NCBI GenBank assembly: GCA_019912665.1 | Contig: JAIOIE010000018.1 | Coordinates: forward strand, 536,590 to 600,589 | DNA from: Deltaproteobacteria bacterium | Lineage (GTDB): Bacteria; Desulfobacterota; GWC2-55-46 | Direction: 5' to 3' | Length of the DNA: 64,000 nucleotides | Part shown: one piece after another, positions 16,841-23,312 of the stretch | Layout: each line of letters begins with the position of its first letter | Numbering within the stretch: the first letter of the stretch is position 1 | Position numbers and translations under genes: made by a program | The notes under the pieces: generated by a model | What the model was told of the DNA's origin: nothing | What the model saw: only the letters and a program-made list of their open reading frames with translations | Database searches by the model: none

Positions 16841-17254
16841 TTATTTGCAAAAAAAACCGGGCCCTATCCCCCCGATGCTCTCGGACGCGAGAATGCCCGC
16901 AACACTTAAAGAACACCTTTTAAGTACGGCTTGGAGCAGGCATTCGGAACGGTCCTCGCATTCGTCATCCTTGATGACGCAGCCGGCCTCGACCGGGCCA
17001 TCTATGGCCTCGACGACCTCGAGGAGGGTTATCGTGCCGGGGTCCCTGTCGAGCATGAACCCGCCGTCCCGTCCCCTTGCCGACCTTATTATGCCCCTCG
17101 ATGCAAGCGTCCGGAAGAGCTTCGCGAGGTACTGCTTCGAAATACCCGTGGCCCTCGATATCTCGTCTATCCCCGTGTAATCGGATGCCTTGCTGGTTGA
17201 GATGTACACGAGACCGGCTATCGCGTAACCGGAACCTTTGCTGAACCTGAACAA
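16841..17254 (-). CDS. Rrf2-family transcriptional regulator, probable Fe-S sensor
   Basis: A 137-residue Rrf2 protein when started at the TTG preceded by GAGAGG with 5-nt spacing; the 27 upstream codons do not align with the family. Residues about 1-65 are the winged helix (FSKGSGYAIAGLVYIS, ISKQYLAKLFRTLASRGII, RGRDGGF). Three Cys follow with spacing C-x6-C-x5-C in AGCVIKDDECEDRSEC, the region that binds [2Fe-2S] or [4Fe-4S] in IscR, NsrR and RsrR. It leads the coxC-coxB-coxA-ctaB-sco operon and probably autoregulates it in response to NO, redox state or Fe-S supply. Confidence 0.9.
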   Translation of the reverse strand: MFRFSKGSGYAIAGLVYISTSKASDYTGIDEISRATGISKQYLAKLFRTLASRGIIRSARGRDGGFMLDRDPGTITLLEVVEAIDGPVEAGCVIKDDECEDRSECLLQAVLKRCSLSVAGILASESIGGIGPGFFCK

Positions 17255-17310
17255 AACGCCCTCTCTTCCCGCGCCGGTTGGAAGACAGCCGAGCAGCCGT
17301 TGTGTATAGC

Positions 17311-17342
17311 TTAGCATGTATTGACATTTTAGCAACTTAGCA
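17311..17342 (-). promoter_or_regulatory. Triple TGCTAA repeat, candidate Rrf2 operator
   Basis: Three TTAGCA (minus strand TGCTAA) hexamers start at 17311, 17329 and 17337. Two overlap the predicted -12 element and initiation region of the sigma-54 promoter, and the third lies just downstream. Binding here by Rrf2 would block initiation. The repeat is seen; its role is inferred. Confidence 0.4.
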
Positions 17343-17354
17343 ACAACCGTGCCA
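17339..17354 (-). promoter_or_regulatory. Sigma-54 (-24/-12) promoter of the rrf2-cox operon
   Basis: Minus-strand sequence TGGCACGGTTGTTGCT matches the sigma-54 consensus TGGCACG-N4-TTGCW at every fixed position. Transcription should start about 12 nt further on, near 17327, leaving a leader of about 70 nt before the rrf2 TTG start. The gene directly upstream encodes an NtrC-type activator with a GAFTGA loop, the class required by sigma-54. Confidence 0.8.
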
Positions 17355-17416
17355 AAAAAGGATGCGGCCTTTTAAAGGGCTTTTCGATCCAGACTGTGTT
17401 CGGGCAAAAGGACGCT

Positions 17417-17431
17417 GCGGCAGAATGCCGC
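17417..17431 (-). promoter_or_regulatory. Palindrome, candidate activator site (UAS 1)
   Basis: A perfect inverted repeat GCGGCA-N3-TGCCGC, about 65-80 bp upstream of the -24/-12 element, the usual distance for NtrC-type activator sites. It shares half-site sequence with the palindrome at 17498-17511. Confidence 0.45.
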
Positions 17432-17497
17432 TCACTTGCTTTACCGGCAGGTGGAAACTATGTTGATATCGGATGGTTAAAGGCTAATGCGCAACTT

Positions 17498-17511
17498 TGC
17501 CGCATGCGGCA
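17498..17511 (-). promoter_or_regulatory. Palindrome, candidate activator site (UAS 2)
   Basis: A perfect inverted repeat TGCCGCATGCGGCA, about 150 bp upstream of the sigma-54 promoter, between it and the end of the activator gene. The half-sites are the same as in UAS 1 but in the opposite order. Confidence 0.4.
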
Positions 17512-17531
17512 CTCTTGCGCTTTGCCATGCA

Positions 17532-18845
17532 TCAGGCGGGGCCGCCCTGCTTGAGGCCGTATTTCGTCATCTTTCTCTGGAGCGTCCGGCGGTCTATCCT
17601 GAGGACCCTGGCCGAGCGGCTTACGTTCCAGCCGTTGGCCTCAAGGACCCCTGCTATGCAGTCCCTCTCTGAGCCTTCGAGCGAGCCCTTTTCCGGGCGC
17701 GGCAAGGGACCGGACCGGCGTTGTTTGAGCGAATCCAGAAGCAGGCCTTCTGTTATGGCCTCGCCAGGGCTCATGACCGCTGCGCTCTCCATGAGGTTCT
17801 TAAGCTCCCTTACGTTACCAGGCCAGCTGTGGCCCTTAAGTACGTCTAGCGCGCCTGGGCCGAAAAAGAACCTTTTACCGCGCGCTTTAGAAGCCCTCTC
17901 AAGGAAAAATGACGCAAGCGCGGGTATGTCCTCGGGCCTTTCCCTGAGCGGCGGGATATGGACCCTGCAGACGTTCAGCCTGTAATAGAAATCCAGCCTG
18001 AACCTCCCGGCCGCCACCTCCTTTTCTATGTCCTTGTTGATGGCGGCTACTATCCGTGTGTTTACGCTCATCTCCCGGTTCGAGCCCAGGGGCCGGAACG
18101 AGCCGGTCTCCATGAACCTCAAGAGCATTGCCTGAACCGGCAGCTCCATGTCGCCTATCTCGTCGATAAAGAGGGTGCCGTTGTCGGCTGCCCGGAGGAG
18201 GCCGTCTTTAGAGTCCAGCGCGCCTGTGAACGCGCCCTTTACGTGGCCGAAGAGCTCGTTCTCAAGCAGGCCCGCCTTTAAAGAAGCGCAGTTCACGGCG
18301 ATAAAGGGCATCTCCTTCCTTATGCTCTCGAAATGGAGGGCGCGCGCCACAAGCTCCTTTCCAGTGCCGCTCTCGCCCGAGATTAGGACAGGTAGGCCCG
18401 TGTCCTTTACCCTCCGTATGAAACGCGCCACCTCCTTCATGGCCAGGCTCGACCCTGCCATGCCCTGGCAGTCAGGCTCGGGCCCGTCCGCCGGTGTTAT
18501 GCCCGAGAGCACCCTTTCTATCTCGTCTATGGAGCACGGTTTCGTGAGGTAGTTATAACCGCCGAGCTTTATGGCGGTGACCGCGTCGGATATGGAGCCG
18601 TACCCGGTCAATATGATGCAGGCCGTGGCGGGCCGGACCTCCCGGAGCCTCGAGAGCACCTCGAAGCCGTTCATGCCGGGCATCATCATGTCTATGATGG
18701 CGGCGTCAAAGGACGAGGCCGAGGCCATTGAAAGCGCCTCCTCCCCGGTCGCGGCGGGCTTCACGTCGTGGCCGCGGGCCGAGAGCGCCATGCAAAGGGT
18801 CTTCCTGAAGATTCTGTCGTCATCGAGGACCAGGATGCGCGCCAT
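17532..18845 (-). CDS. NtrC-family sigma-54-dependent response regulator
   Basis: A 437-residue enhancer-binding protein. Residues about 1-120 are a REC domain (LDDDR acidic pocket, phospho-Asp in AIIDMMMPG, LTKP Lys). Residues about 140-375 are an AAA+ domain with Walker A GESGTGKE, the sigma-54 contact loop GAFTGA, Walker B TLFIDEIGD and the arginine-finger region. The C-terminus is a Fis-type helix-turn-helix (GWNVSRSARVLRIDRRTLQRKM). It overlaps the histidine kinase by 1 bp (TGATG), so the two form a two-component pair. Its likely target is the sigma-54 promoter just downstream at 17339-17354. Confidence 0.95.
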   Translation of the reverse strand: MARILVLDDDRIFRKTLCMALSARGHDVKPAATGEEALSMASASSFDAAIIDMMMPGMNGFEVLSRLREVRPATACIILTGYGSISDAVTAIKLGGYNYLTKPCSIDEIERVLSGITPADGPEPDCQGMAGSSLAMKEVARFIRRVKDTGLPVLISGESGTGKELVARALHFESIRKEMPFIAVNCASLKAGLLENELFGHVKGAFTGALDSKDGLLRAADNGTLFIDEIGDMELPVQAMLLRFMETGSFRPLGSNREMSVNTRIVAAINKDIEKEVAAGRFRLDFYYRLNVCRVHIPPLRERPEDIPALASFFLERASKARGKRFFFGPGALDVLKGHSWPGNVRELKNLMESAAVMSPGEAITEGLLLDSLKQRRSGPLPRPEKGSLEGSERDCIAGVLEANGWNVSRSARVLRIDRRTLQRKMTKYGLKQGGPA

Positions 18846-19939
18846 CAGCCCGCCCCCCTTTCGTTCCCATCTGCAGCCGGGGGCAGGAGGAGATCTACCC
18901 TGGTGAGGCCGGGCTTGCTCTCTATCCGTATCTCGCCTTTAAGGTCCCGCATGATGCCGTAGCTCACCGAAAGGCCGAGGCCCGTGCCCTTGCCGACAGG
19001 CTTTGTCGTAAAGAAGGGCTCGAAGACCCTCTTTAAAAGCTCCCGGGGGATGCCGGGGCCGTCGTCCGTTACGCTCACCCGCACGAAGCCGGAGAAGGAT
19101 GTAGATACCGAAACCCTTCCGCCACCGTTCTCCTCGACCGCGTCTATCGCGTTCCTTACGACGTTAAAGAGGACCTGCCTGAACCTGTCCGGGTCTGTTG
19201 AGGCATGGGGTATCCCGGGATCAAGAGCGGTAGAAAGCTCGACCGCCTTGGAGCCCTCCCCTCTTGTGGCGAACTTCAAGGCCCTCTGGACGAGCGGGTT
19301 TATGTCGGTCGGCACAAGGCGAGTGACCCCGGCCTGCGAGAAACCCAGGAGGTCGTTTATTATGCCCCTGCACCTTTCTATCTCGCCCTTCATGTCGGAG
19401 AGGTGCTCGCTTAAGACCTCCCGGGGAAGGTCCCGTGCGCCGCCCTTCTCCACCATGCGCGCTATTTCGTCGGAGATTATCGAGATGGTCCCGAGGGGGG
19501 TATTGAGCTCATGTGCTATGCCGGCCGCAAGCTGGCCTATGGCGGCCATCTTCTCGACCTTCTCCATAAGCTCCTCCTGCTTTATCCTTATGAGCCCCTT
19601 TCCGGTGACGTCCATTATGATCTCGAAGACGCTACCCGGGGCGCCGCCCTTGCCGCTTGCAGGGACGGCAATGACCTCGAACTCCCGCGGCTGGCCGTCG
19701 TCCTTCGAATCGAGCGTAAACTCGTAGTGGGCGGGCGCGCCGCATTCGATAGCGCGCCCGGTCGGACAGATGGCGCAGAACTCGGGGCCCCGGCTCGCGA
19801 CCCTGTAGCAGGCCCTTCTCCTGCCCGTCTGGGTCCCGAACCATTCGGCGGCCCTCTGGTTCATCCACTGTATCCGGTGCCGGCAGTCGATGTAGAGCAA
19901 CGCGGCATCCAGGCTGTCGAGCGCTTCCTCGATTTTCAT
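18845..19939 (-). CDS. Soluble PAS histidine kinase with Cys-rich PAS domain
   Basis: A 364-residue cytoplasmic kinase with no membrane helices, started at MKIEEALDS. Residues about 5-115 are a PAS domain with an unusual Cys set: Cys19, Cys44, Cys55, Cys58 and Cys66 (CYRV, then FCAICPTG, then IECG). This could hold an Fe-S cluster, heme or a thiol switch. The HisKA box AAGIAHELNTPLG follows at about residue 140, then a HATPase_c domain with N (NVVRNAIDAV), G1 (DDGPGIP), F (FEPFFTTK) and G2 (GTGLGLS) boxes. It is co-transcribed with the sigma-54 activator and probably senses redox state or oxygen. Confidence 0.92.
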   Translation of the reverse strand: MKIEEALDSLDAALLYIDCRHRIQWMNQRAAEWFGTQTGRRRACYRVASRGPEFCAICPTGRAIECGAPAHYEFTLDSKDDGQPREFEVIAVPASGKGGAPGSVFEIIMDVTGKGLIRIKQEELMEKVEKMAAIGQLAAGIAHELNTPLGTISIISDEIARMVEKGGARDLPREVLSEHLSDMKGEIERCRGIINDLLGFSQAGVTRLVPTDINPLVQRALKFATRGEGSKAVELSTALDPGIPHASTDPDRFRQVLFNVVRNAIDAVEENGGGRVSVSTSFSGFVRVSVTDDGPGIPRELLKRVFEPFFTTKPVGKGTGLGLSVSYGIMRDLKGEIRIESKPGLTRVDLLLPPAADGNERGAG

Positions 19940-20117
19940 GGTCAATCCGGATTGAGAAAGGGACCGCTTTCCGGGCCGGGGCGGCCCTGGACCTTCGGGC
20001 GCGGCCCTGCCTTGGATTATACTCCTAAAGGACCTATACGGACAAGAAGAGATGTTTACGGCCCGCATGGCGCGGCTTTTTTGAATTGCGCCCCGGCCCG
20101 GTATAGACTTTAAATAA

Positions 20118-20259
20118 AGGCAAGCCCTAAATGAGATTCTTCCCGCTTTTCCCGAAAGGGCGGGAATAAAAAGCGGAGCATATATGTGAATATGTGAGCA
20201 TTTTTATTCACGTAACCTACGCAGAGTCCGGGGAAAAGATCAATTTTCAGAGCTTGCCT
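20118..20259 (+). repeat. Family 2 dispersed repeat, copy 1 (142 bp)
   Basis: A non-coding element with terminal inverted repeats (AGGCAAGCCCTAAA at the left, TTTTCAGAGCTTGCCT at the right). The core TGTGAATATGTGAGCATTTT and GCAGAGTCCGGGGAAAAGAT is shared with copies at 22286-22427 and 48931-49072, all 142 bp. It lies in the gene-free stretch 19940-20281, upstream of a plus-strand gene; nothing else is apparent there. Confidence 0.85.
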
Positions 20260-20281
20260 AAAAGAACTAAAGGAGACAGCC

Positions 20282-20569
20282 ATGGCATATCTTCTTATTG
20301 AACACGATGTGACGGACTTCGACAGGTGGAAGCCGGTCTATGACGGGCACGAGGACCGGAGGAGGCAGGCGGGCCTCAAGGAGGTGCTCCTTTTGCAGGA
20401 CATCGAAAACCCCAAAAAGGTCGTCCTTCTTTTCGAGGCGGCGGACCTCAAGAAGGCGCGTGAGTTCCTTGAATCGGATGACCTCCAGAAGACCATGCAG
20501 AGGGCCGGGGTGGTAGGGATACCGAGCTTCTTTTTCCTGGACAGGCCCGCGCTGAGAAAAGCCGCCTGA
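20282..20569 (+). CDS. Small dimeric alpha/beta-barrel protein of unknown function
   Basis: A 95-residue soluble protein starting after AAGGAGA. The pattern MAYLLIEHDVTDFDRWKPVYDGH, then VLLLQDIENPKKVVLLFEAADLKKAREFLES, is typical of ferredoxin-like dimeric barrels (antibiotic-monooxygenase / cyclase-like fold), in which Asp-Trp and helix residues pack around a small pocket. No catalytic residue can be assigned. It is a single gene between repeat copy 1 and its own terminator. Confidence 0.75.
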   Translation: MAYLLIEHDVTDFDRWKPVYDGHEDRRRQAGLKEVLLLQDIENPKKVVLLFEAADLKKAREFLESDDLQKTMQRAGVVGIPSFFFLDRPALRKAA

Positions 20570-20592
20570 GTAGCCAGTCGTCTTATGAAGAG

Positions 20593-20628
20593 AAAAGGGC
20601 TATGCCGGAGGGCGTAGCCCTTTCGTTT
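20593..20628 (+). terminator. Intrinsic terminator after the small barrel gene
   Basis: Stem AAAGGGCTATGCC / GGCGTAGCCCTTT with a GGAG loop, then TTCGTTT. It lies 24 bp after the stop codon and also separates the convergent SDR gene. Confidence 0.75.
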
Positions 20629-20679
20629 AAGACGCAAGCGTGAATCCCGGATGGACGGCAGCAATCAATCAGGCACGAA

Positions 20680-21438
20680 TCAAAGCATCGCGGTCCAGCC
20701 GCCGTCTATGACAAGGGCGTGGCCAGTCACGTAATCGGAAGCCTTTGACGCCAGGAAGACCGCGGTCCCTGCGAGCTCTTCCGGCCTTGCCCCCCTTCCG
20801 AGCGGGACCCGTTCCCTTATGAACGCCATAAAGGAGCTGTCGCCAATAAGGTCCCTGGTCATGTCCGTCTCAAAGAGGCCGGGGCAGACCGCGTTCACCT
20901 GTATGTTGTGCTTACCCCACTCGGCGGCAAGTGTCTTGGTAAGTAGTATCACACCGGCCTTGCTCGCGTTATAGGCGGCGGACTCCGGAAACGCCGCGAG
21001 CCCGGCGACGCTCGCGATATTGATTATCTTCCCGGAGCGCTGTCGTATCATGTGCCTGCCTGCCTCTTTTGCGCAAAGGAGCTGCCCCCTGAGGTTGATA
21101 TCCAGCACGGCATCCCAATCCTCGGCCCTTATATTCTCTGCGGCGGATATCCTGAAGATGCCGGCGTTATTAACAAGTATGTCTATTCTGCCGAGTTCCG
21201 CTATCGTCTTTTCGACCAACTCCCTTACGCTCTCCTCGTCTCCGACGTCGGCCTTGACCCCGACAGCCCTCCTTCCCAGGGCCCTTACTCCGACAACCGC
21301 TTCGCTGACGTCGATGATGTCGGATACGGCAATATCGGCGCCTGCGCCCGCAAGGCCCAATGCCATGGCCCTGCCAAGCCCCCTTGCCCCGCCCGTCACG
21401 ATTGCGGCCTTGCCAGCCAGGTCGAATAATCCCGCCAT
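20680..21438 (-). CDS. Short-chain dehydrogenase/reductase (SDR) family oxidoreductase
   Basis: A 252-residue classical SDR. Visible features are the dinucleotide motif TGGARGLGRAM, the NNAG motif in ILVNNAGIF, the catalytic Ser in IASVAG, YNASK with Tyr and Lys of the active site, and the PGLFETDM loop. The closest recalled types are FabG/gluconate 5-dehydrogenase-like reductases; substrate and cofactor preference cannot be read from sequence. Asp at the end of the second strand (AVSDI) favours NAD. It is convergent with the preceding small gene and divergent from the OsmC-like gene. Confidence 0.9.
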   Translation of the reverse strand: MAGLFDLAGKAAIVTGGARGLGRAMALGLAGAGADIAVSDIIDVSEAVVGVRALGRRAVGVKADVGDEESVRELVEKTIAELGRIDILVNNAGIFRISAAENIRAEDWDAVLDINLRGQLLCAKEAGRHMIRQRSGKIINIASVAGLAAFPESAAYNASKAGVILLTKTLAAEWGKHNIQVNAVCPGLFETDMTRDLIGDSSFMAFIRERVPLGRGARPEELAGTAVFLASKASDYVTGHALVIDGGWTAML

Positions 21439-21596
21439 AATAAATCTCCTATTTGCCTGAAATCGGTTCTGTTTACGCGTGACCTGCCCTATTACAAAGT
21501 ATATCAGCCTTTCGCACCATGCATCTCGGGTGTGAATTGAAATCCCGGCCAGTTCATTTAGAATCGGCTTATAGGAACATAAAGGAGGTACTTGCC

Positions 21597-22175
21597 ATGT
21601 CTGTGAAGAAACTTGAGGAATTCGAGGGCAGGCCAGAGGTCCTGAACGGGATAGACCTGAATAAGCTCTTCACTTCAGTGGATGCGCTCAAAAACAACCC
21701 CGAGCTTGCGAAGTTCAAATTCAGGCTGCACAACCGATGGATGGGCGGCGGGCACAACCGCTCCCGGGTAAGCGGCTTTTTCGGGTTGAGCCAGGAGAAC
21801 AGGCACAAGCAGCCTTTCGAGCTAGACGGCGACGAACCCGAAATGCTGGCAGGCACGGACCAAGGGGCAAACCCGGTAGAGCACCTGCTGAACGCCCTTG
21901 CCGCCTGCCTTACCACTACTATGGTCTATCATGCGGCCCTTCGAAATATAAAGATAGACGAGCTCGAATCGGAGCTTGAGGGCGATATAGACCTGAGGGG
22001 CTTCCTCGGCCTGTCGAACGACGTGCGGCGGGGTTATCAGGATATCCGGGTAACCTTCAGGGTCAAAACCGACGAGAAGAACCTGGACAGGCTCAAAGCG
22101 CTCTCCAAGCTATCCCCGGTATTTGATGTAACGACAAACGGCACCGATATCGACGTCCGGGTTGAAAGGAAATAG
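21597..22175 (+). CDS. OsmC family protein
   Basis: A 192-residue OsmC/YhfA-like protein. The start is the ATG after AAAGGAGGTACTTGCC; a longer frame upstream is not needed. The OsmC core helix with its reactive Cys is visible in PVEHLLNALAACLTTTMVYHAA, followed by LEGDIDLRGFLGLSNDVRRGYQDIRVTFRV. The second Cys of Ohr-type peroxidases is absent (the SPVFDVTTN segment has none), so classical dithiol peroxidase activity is doubtful. It is divergently transcribed from the SDR gene, and repeat copy 2 follows. Confidence 0.88.
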   Translation: MSVKKLEEFEGRPEVLNGIDLNKLFTSVDALKNNPELAKFKFRLHNRWMGGGHNRSRVSGFFGLSQENRHKQPFELDGDEPEMLAGTDQGANPVEHLLNALAACLTTTMVYHAALRNIKIDELESELEGDIDLRGFLGLSNDVRRGYQDIRVTFRVKTDEKNLDRLKALSKLSPVFDVTTNGTDIDVRVERK

Positions 22176-22285
22176 TCTTCGAGCGGCTCACAATGGCATT
22201 AGGCGGGCCTACGGCGAGGTCCGCCGCAGCTCTGCTGCGGAACTCTCGATTTGACAAGAAAGCAATATGGGTCAGAATAGATATA

Positions 22286-22427
22286 AGGCAACCTCTAAAA
22301 ATTAGAGATTTTCCTCAATCAAGAAAGGGCGGGAATAAAGCGGATCATATATGTGAATATGTGAGCATTTTTATTCACGTAACCTACGCAGAGTCCGGGG
22401 AAAAGATCAGTTTTTAGAGATTGTCCT
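22286..22427 (+). repeat. Family 2 dispersed repeat, copy 2 (142 bp)
   Basis: Same orientation and length as copy 1. The left end AGGCAACCTCTAAAAATTAG mirrors the right end TTTTTAGAGATTGTCCT. It also shares the flanking TAAAAGAA to its right with copy 1. It fills a third of the gene-free region 22176-22590; the rest (22428-22580) holds no recognised element. Confidence 0.87.
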
Positions 22428-22590
22428 AAAAGAATAGTATCAGTCCAGAAGGTGAACATTTTCCCTCTGCCTAAACCCTCTTAGAACCGTTCATCAAGAA
22501 TCACGCCACCTTCTCAAAACAAATCAATCTCGAGCGACAGGGGAATAACCCTTTGAAGGGGAATCCTTTTCAATAAAGGAGGTGCATGAA

Positions 22591-22992
22591 ATGGCAAAGA
22601 GGCATATACTCAGCGCCGTAATAGCGGCAGCGACTCTTGCCGCATTATCCATATCCAATGTCGATGCGGCTCCATTAAACGGAAATTCTCTTACAGAAAA
22701 AGATCCTGCGGCAGGCGAAGAGCCCACGGTAGAGAGGGCACCGACCCCCGTGGTCGAAGAGCCCACGGTAGGGAGGGCACCGACCCCAGTGGTCGAAGAG
22801 CCCACGGTGGGGAGGGCACCTATTCCAGTGGTCGAGCGACCCGCTGTGACCAGGGCGCCTATCCCAGTTACTATTACTGAAAGACCTACTCGGGTTCCCG
22901 AGCCTGCGACCATGGCCCTGCTCGGCACGGCTCTTGGCGGGCTGGTCTTTGCACGTCGTTATTTACGCGAAATAAATCGTTCTAAACCGTAG
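22591..22992 (+). CDS. PEP-CTERM sorted secreted protein with Pro-rich tandem repeats
   Basis: A 133-residue exported protein. The ATG at MAKRHIL is chosen because it lies 8 nt from GGAGG; an ATG three codons earlier is too close. It has a signal peptide (ALSISNVDA), then three 13-residue repeats of the type EEPTVGRAPTPVV and a fourth degenerate one, encoded by 39-bp DNA repeats. The C-terminus has the PEP-CTERM tripartite signal: VPEPATM, a hydrophobic stretch (ALLGTALGGLVFA) and basic RRYLRE. Such proteins are processed by an exosortase (not in this window) and often join the extracellular matrix. The repeat region may be a glycosylated stalk. Confidence 0.82.
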   Translation: MAKRHILSAVIAAATLAALSISNVDAAPLNGNSLTEKDPAAGEEPTVERAPTPVVEEPTVGRAPTPVVEEPTVGRAPIPVVERPAVTRAPIPVTITERPTRVPEPATMALLGTALGGLVFARRYLREINRSKP

Positions 22993-23039
22993 AAAATAAA
23001 AAACCCCTGTCGCCAAGTCCCGTCATAAGAAGCGGGACC

Positions 23040-23067
23040 GGCCCCGCCATTCCCGGCGGGGCCTTTT
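23040..23067 (+). terminator. Intrinsic terminator after the PEP-CTERM gene
   Basis: Stem GGCCCCGCC / GGCGGGGCC with a 6-nt loop, then TTTT. The remaining gene-free sequence to 23312 is AT-rich and may hold the promoter of the hybrid kinase, but no clear consensus is seen. Confidence 0.78.
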
Positions 23068-23312
23068 CCCTACTCAATACTATAACGGAGCATAATCGAA
23101 GAATTTAACAGCTCCGCACATCAACGCACTTTGACGGAAAGCCTTAAACCTCTTCTTGTCCTGCCGGCCGCCTTTTAAAAATATTTTAAAAAAGTTTCAT
23201 TTTGTGATAAAAATGTCGCACTAACGGGATAGAATACACAGCCTTTTTTTCTTTTCTTATTCGTTTGTTCCGTGAAGAATAACTCAGGCCAAACCTATCC
23301 ACAGGCGATGAA

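Noticed and set aside
22721-22860. Regular 39-bp repeats considered as a CRISPR array
   Set aside because: The repeats are contiguous, in frame and encode a Pro-rich protein segment; there are no unique spacers and no cas genes.
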